36,121 bases of DNA, taken from the IMG/VR virus record IMGVR_UViG_3300048589_001324, positions 1 to 36,121 of that record. One strand, written 5' to 3'. This stretch comes from a virus. A program made the translations under genes and the position numbers. Below are positions 15,755 to 24,863 of the stretch, in pieces; position 1 is the stretch's first letter, and each line of letters begins with the position of its first letter. The notes beneath the pieces were generated by a model that had not been told where the DNA came from, did not search any database, and saw only the letters and a list, made by a program, of their open reading frames with translations.

Positions 15755-16346
15755 GAAGAGCCCTGGTCAGTGCATCTTTCATGACGATGCGAATACGGGC
15801 CACGAGATCATCAATTTCGTATTCATAGCTATCGATCTGCTGTTCATCAAACCTATCCGCGATAAAGGAGCGGACTTGCCTTTTGATCTCGGCGGATATT
15901 GCCTGTGGTGTGTAGAGAACCGCATCCCTGGTAGCACGCGCGGCCTGGAATGCTTCGATTCGATATTTCTCGGCGGAAATGAGAGTGCCTGCTTTCTCCA
16001 GATAGGCCAGCTTGCTAAGGAGGGCAGTATAGTGACGATCCATGGCGATGGATTCACTCGTTGGCATGACATCTTCATGCGAAGGGCGACTGGTTGATTG
16101 GTTGGGCAGGTGATGGCGATCGGTGTGATCCTTGTCCAACCTCGCGTTTTGAAAGAACTCCTGCACGCCGAGAGCAGCATCGATCAGGTAGTTGTTTTCC
16201 ACGCGGGTGACTGATTTGGAGAGCCTTCCGCTCTTGATCGCCTTGCTCACAGTTTGCTTTGAAATCTGCAAAAGATCCGCAAACTCTACTGTATTCAATT
16301 GCTTAGCCAAGTCGATTTTTCTTTGCTGTAGTGTTGAGTGGATCAA
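15690..16346 (-). CDS. Terminase small subunit (Nu1-like, HTH)
   Basis: A 218-residue protein with an N-terminal DNA-binding helix-turn-helix (VEFADLLQISKQTVSKAIKS, near 20-39) followed by a helical oligomerisation region. It directly precedes terL with overlapping ends, the place of lambda Nu1, and would recognise the packaging site. The TTG start has no clear ribosome site; a TTG 12 codons later is an alternative. Identity rests on HTH plus position. Confidence 0.78.
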   Translation of the reverse strand: MIHSTLQQRKIDLAKQLNTVEFADLLQISKQTVSKAIKSGRLSKSVTRVENNYLIDAALGVQEFFQNARLDKDHTDRHHLPNQSTSRPSHEDVMPTSESIAMDRHYTALLSKLAYLEKAGTLISAEKYRIEAFQAARATRDAVLYTPQAISAEIKRQVRSFIADRFDEQQIDSYEYEIDDLVARIRIVMKDALTRALRDLADSRFTASATSAEDASTD

Positions 16347-16413
16347 AAAGCCAGGGATGATTTGGGCGTTTGCAGTCAGTCACCTCGAAAATTTTCATCA
16401 TCGCCCGAGCGGC

Positions 16414-16433
16414 AGGGGTGCCTCGTCACCCCT
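16414..16433. other. Inverted repeat upstream of terS, candidate cosN or terminator
   Basis: AGGGGTG and CACCCCT form perfect 7-bp arms around CCTCGT, 68-87 bases upstream of terS. Lambda-type terminases cut a rotationally symmetric site upstream of Nu1, so this is the best cos candidate. A second short palindrome, GAAAATTTTC, lies at 16387-16396. Read on the plus strand it is followed by CTGATTTTATT and could be a weak terminator instead. The rest of 16347-16718 is AT-rich, with no gene seen, and should carry promoters for the genes on both sides. Confidence 0.35.
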
Positions 16434-16718
16434 CTGATTTTATTGAGGAAAGGACCCATGCGCTATTGAAGCTTTGCTTGAGATTGCAAGAGATATTTTG
16501 CATAAGCATTGATTTTTATTTATCTATTCAACATTGAGGCTTGCGTTAACCAAAGTCACGAGAGCAGAGCTTTGCAGCCAGTGGTTCGTGCTTTTCTAAT
16601 CCGTTCTATAGCAGTGTGCTAGTGAAAGCAATGTCATCAACGTCGATCACCGTAGTAGTAACATTCACGGAAACAATTATTAAAATGGCCAGTTATAGAA
16701 GTATGGACTAGGTTTTTA

Positions 16719-17519
16719 ATGCACGGCAAAAAAGTGCCGATGCCCTACCAGTGCCAATGCTTATGGAGAAGATCGGTGTCTATACGACCTCACAGAAAAT
16801 TCACATGCTCCGACACCGGCGAATATGAAAGCAATCCTGGATTTGAGAGTCGAGCTAAGGAAGCAATAAAGCGAACGAATAGTTTGCTTAGCATGTTCGA
16901 AAAGCCGCGACAAAAGGCTCTCAAGATGGCCACAGTTATATGTGTGCTTTGGCTTATTTCGCTCGGGATATCAGCTTATTTTGGTGGTCACTTTTCCAAC
17001 TTTGATTTTTGGAAAGCTGTTTCACCACATAGAATTTGGAACTATGGCCTAGCTTTCTTCAAGACGGTGTTGAGTACTTTGGTGCCTCTGATACTAGGTT
17101 ATGTTGGTCTGATAGTCACAGTGTATTGGAATCTTGATTCACAGTATGGAAGAAAATGGCAGGTAATCGCGACAAAGTTCTATGACATAGGTGGGTGGAA
17201 GAGCGAACGTCGTCGCAATCTATATTTCCTAAATCTCTGGCAAGATGCGCTGGACCTTAAGATCTGGGCGGATCCGGCACTAAACGAGATGATCTTCTAT
17301 TTTGCAAAGCTTGCTTTGCTATATAAGCACGGAGAAACTGGAAAGCTAGATACACCAAAGACATCAGTGGATCTTCAGGCTATTGAACGAGGAGAATGGA
17401 CAAAAAGGGATATTTTTGACTTGCTTAAGATATATCAAGAGTCTCTTCCCCTTGAAGATGAGCCTTCTAAAAGTTGGAAAGATTTTTTCTCGATTGACCA
17501 GAGAAGCCAAGATAAGTGA
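16719..17519 (+). CDS. Predicted two-helix membrane protein, unknown
   Basis: A 266-residue protein not recognised as any family. Residues about 70-90 (MATVICVLWLISLGISAYF) and 111-138 (LAFFKTVLSTLVPLILGYVG and onward) are transmembrane; the C-terminal 120 residues are a soluble, charged domain (YGRKWQVIATKFYDIGGW, LYFLNLWQDALDLKIWAD). The N-terminal 60 residues are basic and contain CQC and TC. The ribosome site is weak (TAGG), so the start is uncertain. It is transcribed against the phage genes, beside the hsd operon and the predicted cos site, a place where many phages carry lysogenic-conversion or exclusion genes. Confidence 0.55.
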   Translation: MHGKKVPMPYQCQCLWRRSVSIRPHRKFTCSDTGEYESNPGFESRAKEAIKRTNSLLSMFEKPRQKALKMATVICVLWLISLGISAYFGGHFSNFDFWKAVSPHRIWNYGLAFFKTVLSTLVPLILGYVGLIVTVYWNLDSQYGRKWQVIATKFYDIGGWKSERRRNLYFLNLWQDALDLKIWADPALNEMIFYFAKLALLYKHGETGKLDTPKTSVDLQAIERGEWTKRDIFDLLKIYQESLPLEDEPSKSWKDFFSIDQRSQDK

Positions 17520-17568
17520 ATAGCATTTAGATCCTGCGTTGCTAGACATGTTTGCTGATGAAAGCCTT

Positions 17569-17742
17569 TCAAGCCAATTGTTCCACACATGAAACCATGA
17601 AATCCTCACCGCAGTCCATGCAGCTGCTTGTCTCACCAGCAGCGTCAGGACTATCAAATGAATGGTAGTTCTTACATCGTGGGCACCAGCATCACCGGCA
17701 ATTGTCACTCTTGTCTTCCAGTTCCGCAAGCACACGTCGCAT
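17569..17742 (-). pseudogene. Zinc-ribbon protein remnant with in-frame TGA
   Basis: Reading the minus strand from the ATG at 17742 gives MRRVLAELEDKSDNCR, an in-frame TGA at 17694-17692, then CWCPRCKNYHSFDS followed by SSCMDCGEDFMVSCVEQLA and a stop. Two CxxC pairs form a plausible zinc ribbon, and no normal start lies between the TGA and the first pair. The codon choice on both sides is protein-like. The simplest reading is a decayed gene with one nonsense mutation; a sequencing error or TGA read-through is possible. The intact ORF that overlaps it in another frame (17364-17753) is rejected as a shadow. Confidence 0.4.
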
Positions 17743-18071
17743 CGGTTGTTCAAAGCCTCCCGATACGGTTCTATAGCAAAGATTACATTGATGGCAATGT
17801 CATTGCTGGTGTCCAGTTGGGGGATTTAAAAGTATGTACTTGAAAGTTTCGGTAGAAAATTTTCTGAAGGATATTGATAGAGACTGCCACGAAATAGAGG
17901 GTCTTGTCCAAAAATCACATTCCGGCGCAACGTTCCATTGCGAATGTGACGAATCATTTTCGCGGATTCACAACCACAACAGACAAGAAATCTTACAACA
18001 ACAAAGCGATGATGAAACTTAGTCTTATTCCGACAGCGATTTATGTTGCAAGATTTTGGGTGAACTGCGAA
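17743..18071. other. Gene-poor stretch downstream of hsdS
   Basis: No convincing gene is seen. Upstream of the zinc-ribbon remnant the same frame has another TGA (about 17802) followed by HCHQCNLCYRTVSGG, so the decayed gene may have been longer. A 43-codon minus-strand frame (MIRHIRNGTLRRNV to the TAA near 17829) and plus-strand frames here have no ribosome sites. It looks like degraded sequence at an insertion border. Confidence 0.35.
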
Positions 18072-19469
18072 TCAAACCTTAACCGTTTTCTTTCGCGTCT
18101 TCTTGTGGTCTGTCAGTGCAAATTTCTCAGAATTCTTGAGCTTTCGGATACGTTCGAGCAGCTTTTCCGCTGGTTCATCGTTAAGGTTCTGTGGGATAAG
18201 GTCACCTTGAAATGCTTTGTTAAGAAGAGATGGTTCGACGCGCTCCATCAATTTTTTTGCAGAAAGATACTTAGCTTCAGTGCGATCAGCTATTGAAAGT
18301 AAAGTTTCAACTCGACTGACTATTTCTTGAATTTCAACTAAAGGCGGCAATACTATTTCGATATTAAGCAGGTTCTCTTGTGACAGGTTTCTCATAGAAA
18401 GTTGATTGCCGCTAGACATGGACTCTATCTGATTTCGACCTGATATTGAACGCAGGTTATACAACAGCCAAGGTTTTATTTCGCTTGGCATTTCCAACCT
18501 AAGAACTTTGTCGGAAAGGTACAGCTGACGGCTTATCCCGTGAACGATCACGCATGCTCCAACCAGCTCAATCGTATTGGCTCGACTGATCAAAAAATCG
18601 CCAACCTTGATCCTTTTTCGCTCGTCTATATCGGTTCCTGCAAAAAATGTTTTGCTTTCACTTTCATCAAAGGTACCCCATGTAACTGAACTAATTTTAA
18701 GAAGTCCCTTCTCGTCAAGATTGGGCGGGCGTTCATCACAGCGAACGTTCAATCCAGCTTCAATACGTGAGACAACATCTCTAACTTTTACATTTTTCCA
18801 TTCGTCAACTCGAATATTTCGTTCTTTACGCCATTCTTCGGTCAACTTACCACTTAAAGCAGCTTCCAACACCGCCTGTCGAAGCTGCTTCAAAAGCTTT
18901 GGCACTCGATTGAGCCTTGCTTTGCAAGAGCCAACATTTGACAGGATTTTACTGACTTTATTCTCGATTCTGAACTGTTCTGCCGATGGAGCGATAGGTA
19001 AATTTATCTTCCCTAACTTGGCTCTCGCAATTCTTTGACGAGTGGTTCCTGACGCAAAAGACTGTATTTGCCCCCTGAAAGTCGGGGAATTTATGAAATA
19101 AGTGAGCCAGTTGTTGTTGATTAAGTTGGTGCCCGTACGAATGATGGCTACATCTACAACAGTCACACATCGCTGAGGCATTTTAGGTAATACACATGCT
19201 CTGCCCAAAGGAGCGGGCATGCGTGCAATCAAAATGTCGCCTTCCATCAATTCCGTACACTTCAATCGGTCAAACTGTTCTTGGTTCAAAAATCTTGCGG
19301 ACTTGTCTATAAACTTTCCATCTCCGATATCAGCAAGCTGCAGCAGTCTAATGTTACCCGAGGGATCTTGATCTTTGCTTTCCACCCAATCTCCATCAGA
19401 AAAAAGACCAGACGCAGAGATCAAGTCTTCTATTGGAGCAAGTGACCATCCTTGTGGTAGACCGTTCAT
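18072..19469 (-). CDS. hsdS: Type I restriction-modification specificity subunit HsdS
   Basis: A 465-residue S subunit that reads the two halves of a bipartite target. Two target-recognition domains are seen, at about 1-190 (LPQGWSLAPIEDLIS to LPIAPSAEQFRIENKVSKIL) and 225-425 (EWKNVKVRDVVSRIEAGLN to IVLPPLVEIQEIVSRVETLL), each ending in a conserved spacer coiled coil (KQLRQAVLEAALSGKLTEEW after the first). The ATG overlaps the hsdM stop (ATGA). Specificity cannot be predicted by eye. Confidence 0.93.
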   Translation of the reverse strand: MNGLPQGWSLAPIEDLISASGLFSDGDWVESKDQDPSGNIRLLQLADIGDGKFIDKSARFLNQEQFDRLKCTELMEGDILIARMPAPLGRACVLPKMPQRCVTVVDVAIIRTGTNLINNNWLTYFINSPTFRGQIQSFASGTTRQRIARAKLGKINLPIAPSAEQFRIENKVSKILSNVGSCKARLNRVPKLLKQLRQAVLEAALSGKLTEEWRKERNIRVDEWKNVKVRDVVSRIEAGLNVRCDERPPNLDEKGLLKISSVTWGTFDESESKTFFAGTDIDERKRIKVGDFLISRANTIELVGACVIVHGISRQLYLSDKVLRLEMPSEIKPWLLYNLRSISGRNQIESMSSGNQLSMRNLSQENLLNIEIVLPPLVEIQEIVSRVETLLSIADRTEAKYLSAKKLMERVEPSLLNKAFQGDLIPQNLNDEPAEKLLERIRKLKNSEKFALTDHKKTRKKTVKV

Positions 19470-20944
19470 TCTTGAATCTCCGTTCCCAATTCCCTAATGA
19501 TCTCGCGCAAGCCTTCTATTGCGCCTTCCAACTCATTGATTGCCAGCTGTGCAATAGCTTCGGGTTCAGGCATATCTTCAAAGTTATCATCGCTGTCATC
19601 CTTGAGCCAGGAGATATCAAGGCTATCACCTCGCTCTGCGATCCAATCCCGCGAAAACTTCCTAAAACGCCCTGTCTCGCCTTCTTCCTTACGTTTGGAA
19701 AGCGCTTTTTTACTTCCTACGGGATCTTTTCCGAAAGCTTCTTCAAACTCCTTAAAGTACTCGCGCTTCAATGGAGTACGCTTGCCGAACTGTGGCGCAT
19801 TCGCCCGGAGATCGTAAATCCAGACCTCTTTTGTATTGTCCTTATCTGAATCCCCGCGTGTAAAGAACAGCACGTTGGTCTTTACGCCTTGGGCATAGAA
19901 TATCCCAGTCGGAAGCCTAAGGATGGTATGTAAGTTGCATTTATTCATAAGGTCACGACGGATATCGCTACCTGTGTTGCCCTCAAACAAAACATTGTCT
20001 GGCAGTACCACCGCAGCTCTACCGCCGGGCTTGAGACCTCTGTAGATATGCTGAAGAAACGCGAGCTGTTTATTGTTGGTTGGGTAAGTGAAGTCATCAC
20101 GAGAACTTATGAGCTTGCCGTTTTGCTGCTTTTCGAGCAGGCCTCCACCCTTTGCTGTTCCAAATGGCGGGTTGCTCAAAATCAGGTCTGCTTTTGACAG
20201 TTCCTTTCCGGTCGGACTAAGGGTGCTGCCACGGAGAATTTCTGATTCGATCCCGTGTAGCATAAGGTTCATAAGTGCCAGTCGATGTGTGTCATCAACA
20301 AGCTCCATGCCCTGGTAAGCTTTGGTTCTTTGCCACTTCTGCTCTTTCTCTGGAAGCTTAAACAGATCGTCTGTTTCAGCTTTTATATGTTCATGAGCAG
20401 CGATCAAAAAGCCACCCGTCCCGGCAGCAGGATCCTGGATTATTTCCCCTGGCTTCGGCTGCATGACAGCGACAATCGAAGATATAAGGGGTCTTGGGGT
20501 GAAGTATTGGCCAGCGCCAGACTTCTTCTCGCTGGCATTCTTTTCGAGAAGGCCTTCGTAGAGGTCCCCCAGACCGTCTGCGCGAGCTGTAAACCAGTCG
20601 ATGTTTTCGATTTGCTTTACAATCTCTTCGAGATGTTTAGGTTGCCGAATGAAAGTATTTGCGTTTACGAAAATACTTCTTACACGCGCAGAGCTTCCCG
20701 AGTCAGGTGAACCAAGTCTATTCAGGAGGTTCTTATAGAAGGTGAGTTTATCAATGCCTACTCGTGAGTAGAGATCGTCCCACCGATAGCTTTTTGGGAG
20801 TTCCTTTTCGGTTTCAGTCTCTTTAGCCATCTTAAGAAACAGAATATAGGTGAGCTCTGTCACATACTGATGATACGTCACTCCATCATCGCGCAGAATG
20901 TCGCATAGACTCCAAAGCTTCTGTACAATGTCCTGAGTTGCCAA
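19466..20944 (-). CDS. hsdM: Type I restriction-modification methylase subunit HsdM
   Basis: A 492-residue N6-adenine methyltransferase subunit. The N-terminal HsdM domain (ATQDIVQKLWSLCDILRDDG) is followed by GQYFTPRPLISSIVAVM, the AdoMet motif DPAAGTGGFLIAAHEH and the catalytic NPPFG (ILSNPPFGTAKGGG). I chose the TTG at 20944, giving ATQDIVQKLW as the first residues as in the family, with GGAG 7 bases upstream; a TTG six codons earlier has no site. It pairs with HsdS to form the methylase and with HsdR for restriction. Confidence 0.94.
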   Translation of the reverse strand: MATQDIVQKLWSLCDILRDDGVTYHQYVTELTYILFLKMAKETETEKELPKSYRWDDLYSRVGIDKLTFYKNLLNRLGSPDSGSSARVRSIFVNANTFIRQPKHLEEIVKQIENIDWFTARADGLGDLYEGLLEKNASEKKSGAGQYFTPRPLISSIVAVMQPKPGEIIQDPAAGTGGFLIAAHEHIKAETDDLFKLPEKEQKWQRTKAYQGMELVDDTHRLALMNLMLHGIESEILRGSTLSPTGKELSKADLILSNPPFGTAKGGGLLEKQQNGKLISSRDDFTYPTNNKQLAFLQHIYRGLKPGGRAAVVLPDNVLFEGNTGSDIRRDLMNKCNLHTILRLPTGIFYAQGVKTNVLFFTRGDSDKDNTKEVWIYDLRANAPQFGKRTPLKREYFKEFEEAFGKDPVGSKKALSKRKEEGETGRFRKFSRDWIAERGDSLDISWLKDDSDDNFEDMPEPEAIAQLAINELEGAIEGLREIIRELGTEIQE

Positions 20945-20974
20945 CGAAATACTCCAGTTCAAGCGGGGAAAGCA

Positions 20975-23900
20975 TCAACCTGTGGTTCCTGTGCGCCATA
21001 TCGCATCAGTGAGGTCCCCAATCACTTTTAACAGTTCACCCTTAAATATCTTATCAAGCCGTGTTATGCCACCCCCTTCGCTCTTGAATGCGCCTTCATT
21101 CAGAGCTGCTTGGTCGATAACGAGGTCGTTGGCTATCGCCTTTGCGAAGCGTTCGATCCATCGCTTCTGTTCTGGTGTCCAAGCCTGGGACTTTAGGACG
21201 GCATTCTTGCCGCGAACGATGCGCTCTTCAAGAGATTCAAGGGCCTCGCCTAGTGCTGCTTGTCGGATATGGCCTATGATACGGGCGGCGACATCCTCAT
21301 GTTTTGCGCGTGCCCAGGCTCGATGCAGATTTGCTTCTGTAAATTTTTCCGAATCAAGAAGCTGCACGACTTCCAATAGATCTTTTCGCTGCAGATCCCG
21401 TGGACGAGTGACCATGACTTTCAATGCAGCAACTTTGTTTACGTTCTGCTGGATGAACTCTGAAAACTGTTCCAGGTAATCGCCAGGGTCATTTGTCCTG
21501 CCAAAATCCTGAGTAACAGACACCAGTTCGTCTGGATGAACAGAAACCACAAGCATGTGCTCTCTAGCGCTACTGTAAAGGCAATCCAAAACGTGTGGAC
21601 CATTGGGGTGAAGTCGAGCTTTTAAGCTGTCGAACGCGTCTGAAGGCGACATAGTTTGCAGTTGTTTAAGCATGCTTTCGACATCTTCCCCAAAGATATC
21701 ACCTAGAGCCTCGGGATCTGATATCTTTAGTGACTTGTACTTTCGTTCGATCTTTTTGACGATCGACTTAAGGAACTCCTGTTTTCCATCCTCTGTATCA
21801 GCAGTTTCGAATGCGCTAAAAAGTGCCTCAAAGGAACTTTTGACGTTTACAGCGACAGGTTTCATTGTTGAAAAGTCGACAAGGCTCTCATAAAGACCAA
21901 CTGCGTCGAATACCCTAAAAGTTTCCTTTTGAATTTCTGGGCAGAGGCGTGTTGCACGGCCCATCATCTGTTCGTAAAGAATACGGCTTCCGACACGTCT
22001 TAAAAATACGATATTGCGAACTTGGGGGACATCGATTCCGGTTGTCAGCAGATCTACAGTCACTGCAATTCTTGGGTCTCGCTCATTCTTGAAACTTCTT
22101 ATCAACTTTTCTGGCTTGTCTGCCTTTGCTGTAATTTTCACAATTGCATTATCAGGTAAGATGTGATCTGCGGCTTGGCATTCCTCTTTGAGGATTTGCA
22201 CTACAAGGTCAGCATGCACGTCGGAAGCACAGAAAATTATGGTTTTTCCATCATTAATTTCCATAGGGAGAAGTTGATTCGAGACGAGTTCCCTGCAGAC
22301 TGTCCGATTAAAATTTTCTGTGAGGACTTTCCTGTTGAAGTCCTCCAATCCGAAGACAACTTCATCCGGCGTTTTATCTTCAATGAGCTGGCCAGTTGTA
22401 GTCGATACTCTTTTGATAACAGCATCTTTTTCGTAGCGAATTCCGGATTTCGATAGCTCAGTCGCAATGATATAAGGTGCTTCAAAATCACAGAGATAAC
22501 GATCGGTGACCGCTGTCCTATACGGATATCGATAAACTGGTGTTCCGAATATTTCCGTTGTGTGAAGTGCGGGCGTAGCTGTCAGACCCAACTTTACGGC
22601 ATCGAAATATTCAATTACCCGACGATATTTCGATATGTAGTCCTGATCGTCTCTGAACTCAAGCTCGTTGTCGGTTTGCTCTTTATCGAGAATATATCCC
22701 CTATGGCACTCATCCACTACGATCAAATCGTAACTATCGACAGGTGGAATGCTTTTGTCATCGGCGAGCACTCGCTTTACCATGCTCTGCACAGTCGCAA
22801 TATCGACTCTGGCATTGTTGTCGAAAACACCAAGACCCGATATTCCAAAGATCTCAGCAAAGTTTCTGAACTCCTTCATCTTCGTAGAGCGAAAGCTTTC
22901 TTCGGTTTGAATTCCAAGTGATTTACGATCAACGAGAAAAAGAATACGCCGGAATCTCTTCGATGCAAGTGCTCTGTACATGAGAGCAATTGCGGTTTTT
23001 GTTTTTCCGGTTCCAGTAGCCATTGCGATCAATATGTTTCTTGCGCCATCAGCTACGGCTTTCTCAAAAGCTTCTATCGCCTTGACCTGATAGTAACGAA
23101 GGTCGAAGTCAAACTGTATGGGCTCGCTGGATAGGTTGCTGTTGCCCTCGTCAATATTTGTCTCGAACTCGGCCTTCAATCCGTCAGGTGATTTCCAACC
23201 TAATATGGCCCTGGGCAAATTCGTTGGATTTCGTGCATCTCTAAACCAAATACCGGATAGCGTTTCGATCTCTTTGAGGTACGGACGTCCATTTGTAGCG
23301 AATAAGAATGGCACTTGTACTTTTCCCCAGGGGCCGCCTGCTCGATTGAGGCCTTCGGACATTATAAAGCCCTCTGCATATCGAGTCGTCTGTGTGCTGA
23401 CCCTGGAAGAGATGGGCGTCTCGAAGTTTTTTGCTTCTACAAGTGCATAGGGTGTCAGTCCTCTGAATAACGCATAGTCGACTGGACCGTTCTCCGTTGG
23501 CCACTCGGCAATCGCCATGTTCCGGCCTTTGACTGGTCTCACGCCTTTGGCAAATGTAATATTTTCAGTATCGGCCTCCCAACCTGCATCCTGCAGCTGC
23601 TTATCAATGATAAGCAGTCGCGTTTCCAACTCACTGAGGCGCACACGTTTACTGACTTCTTTAACAGTTTCAAGACGGTTTTCTTGATCGGCGGCACTCC
23701 TCTTTTGACCTTCCTTCTCAATTTCCTCCTGACGCTTTTCAAGGGCTTTCAGATTTTCAATCAGTTCAGCCTGGGCTTGTTCTGCCTTGAGAGCGCGCTC
23801 TTTCATCTCAAGGAAATCGTTTTCTGAAATCACGGACGTCCGTTCGACTTGCGGAGAGGACTTGGCTGCAGGTGGAGGAGCCTGAAAAGGTGGAACCTTA

Positions 23901-24277
23901 AAATTCTTGTCGTAAAAGGATTGATGGTACCAAACACATAGCATTCTTGCACCCAGCAGGAGCCTGACTGCTGTGCTGGTGTCGCCGAGGTGCTCATGCA
24001 CGGCTCTGTTGCCTTCACGTCGAATTGCATGAAAGATGTTCTTAACGTCCAGGGAAATCTGTCTATAGGGCCCGAGTAGAGAGAGAATATCGACTTGCGA
24101 CATTCCAGGCTCGATGTGGATGCCAAGCTGAGCTGCAGTAAGCTTAGCAATAGCTTCCCCGAGCTGTCGAACCTTGACGATTGCGGTCACGGGATCATCT
24201 TCTAAATATCGCTCAATGCGCGATGCAATCAGATGCAGGTGAGGCTCGCTTTTCTCAAGGAAACCAAAGTTCGACAT
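20975..24277 (-). CDS. hsdR: Type I restriction subunit HsdR (EcoEI-like)
   Basis: A 1100-residue ATP-dependent translocase and nuclease. The N-terminus resembles a DUF4145-type domain (VKVRQLGEAIAKLTAAQLGI), followed by a coiled coil near 150-220. The nuclease core has YALFRGLTPYALVEAKNFE near 270. The SF2 helicase has P-loop MATGTGKTKTAIAL near 420, DECHRGY, GLTATP, and motif VI-like YEQMMGRATRLCPE. The C-terminal part fits the EcoEI family. The ATG at 24277 is preferred over the GTG four codons earlier. No disruption is seen, so the system should be active. Confidence 0.94.
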   Translation of the reverse strand: MSNFGFLEKSEPHLHLIASRIERYLEDDPVTAIVKVRQLGEAIAKLTAAQLGIHIEPGMSQVDILSLLGPYRQISLDVKNIFHAIRREGNRAVHEHLGDTSTAVRLLLGARMLCVWYHQSFYDKNFKVPPFQAPPPAAKSSPQVERTSVISENDFLEMKERALKAEQAQAELIENLKALEKRQEEIEKEGQKRSAADQENRLETVKEVSKRVRLSELETRLLIIDKQLQDAGWEADTENITFAKGVRPVKGRNMAIAEWPTENGPVDYALFRGLTPYALVEAKNFETPISSRVSTQTTRYAEGFIMSEGLNRAGGPWGKVQVPFLFATNGRPYLKEIETLSGIWFRDARNPTNLPRAILGWKSPDGLKAEFETNIDEGNSNLSSEPIQFDFDLRYYQVKAIEAFEKAVADGARNILIAMATGTGKTKTAIALMYRALASKRFRRILFLVDRKSLGIQTEESFRSTKMKEFRNFAEIFGISGLGVFDNNARVDIATVQSMVKRVLADDKSIPPVDSYDLIVVDECHRGYILDKEQTDNELEFRDDQDYISKYRRVIEYFDAVKLGLTATPALHTTEIFGTPVYRYPYRTAVTDRYLCDFEAPYIIATELSKSGIRYEKDAVIKRVSTTTGQLIEDKTPDEVVFGLEDFNRKVLTENFNRTVCRELVSNQLLPMEINDGKTIIFCASDVHADLVVQILKEECQAADHILPDNAIVKITAKADKPEKLIRSFKNERDPRIAVTVDLLTTGIDVPQVRNIVFLRRVGSRILYEQMMGRATRLCPEIQKETFRVFDAVGLYESLVDFSTMKPVAVNVKSSFEALFSAFETADTEDGKQEFLKSIVKKIERKYKSLKISDPEALGDIFGEDVESMLKQLQTMSPSDAFDSLKARLHPNGPHVLDCLYSSAREHMLVVSVHPDELVSVTQDFGRTNDPGDYLEQFSEFIQQNVNKVAALKVMVTRPRDLQRKDLLEVVQLLDSEKFTEANLHRAWARAKHEDVAARIIGHIRQAALGEALESLEERIVRGKNAVLKSQAWTPEQKRWIERFAKAIANDLVIDQAALNEGAFKSEGGGITRLDKIFKGELLKVIGDLTDAIWRTGTTG

Positions 24278-24411
24278 ATTCACTCTCACTTTATGTATTC
24301 AAAAGGGGTTGAGTAAAACTTCCTGTTCTGGATATTTGTATGTAGGCACAATAGACTTAGCCTTTCATGGCCGCCGCACTCCCTGGGGTGTACCGTGCTT
24401 ACCTGGGCTTT

Positions 24412-24441
24412 TGCATATCTAAGGCGCCATGCCTAAGTCAA
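24412..24441 (-). promoter_or_regulatory. Putative promoter of the hsdRMS operon
   Basis: On the minus strand TTGACT (24441-24436) and TATGCA (24417-24412) are 18 bases apart, about 135 bases upstream of hsdR. The remaining sequence of 24278-24617 shows no gene. Confidence 0.4.
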
Positions 24442-24567
24442 TAAATAATAGGGTAAATTTAAAATGGGTAGACTGATCAAGTTAAGTCAGATAGGAGATC
24501 AAACCTGTGACCAGCTACTTTTTCACAGACGGTTGCCTGAAGACTCGCTGGTGATTTCTCTCTGCCA

Positions 24568-24607
24568 AGCGATATCGCTAAGCAAAGAGGTTTGCAGCTT
24601 TAGCTGC
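24568..24607. other. Palindromes between hsd promoter region and a small gene
   Basis: AGCGATATCGCT (24568-24579) is a perfect 12-bp palindrome. GCAGC-TTTA-GCTGC (24594-24607) is a short hairpin just after the stop of the 82-residue gene, without a T-run. The first could be an operator for the hsd operon or the end of phage transcription; neither is proven. Confidence 0.3.
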
Positions 24608-24617
24608 CCCTGCATTC

Positions 24618-24863
24618 CTACACAAACTTTTGTATGACGCTATAGTGATATATGCCGATACCTTGGATAACTTTCAGAGTTGGCTCGCTTAACTTCGAGC
24701 CCCATTTCTCTACCCATTCTTGCCGGTAATCGTCCCAGTCGACTTTGACCAATCGACGAAAGTTCCGAAAGCGTGTGGCCGCCACCAGAACTGGTGCCCA
24801 TTCTTCGGATTCGCCGAGGTGTTGGCTTAGCTGCTCGATCGTCTCGACCTTAGTCTTCACCAT
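24618..24863 (-). CDS. Hypothetical protein
   Basis: An 81-residue protein, not recognised. It begins MVKTKVETIEQLSQHLGESE and has WAPVLVAATRFRNFRRLVKV and a C-terminal IQGIGIYHYSVIQKFV. The ATG has no strong ribosome site, and a TTG one codon earlier is in frame. It is the last phage gene before the hsd block and lies 91 bases after the methyltransferase. The sequence looks like a real soluble protein rather than a shadow, though support is limited. Confidence 0.45.
   Translation of the reverse strand: MVKTKVETIEQLSQHLGESEEWAPVLVAATRFRNFRRLVKVDWDDYRQEWVEKWGSKLSEPTLKVIQGIGIYHYSVIQKFV

Noticed and set aside
17692-17694. Selenocysteine reading of the TGA in the zinc-ribbon frame
   Set aside because: No convincing bacterial SECIS hairpin follows the TGA, and a second TGA upstream points to decay.
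17364-17753. 129-codon minus-strand frame
   Set aside because: It overlaps the plus-strand membrane protein end. The zinc-ribbon motifs are in a different frame of the same strand, so this frame is likely a shadow.
24594-24607. Hairpin as a Rho-independent terminator
   Set aside because: The stem is 5 bp and not followed by a T-run on either strand.
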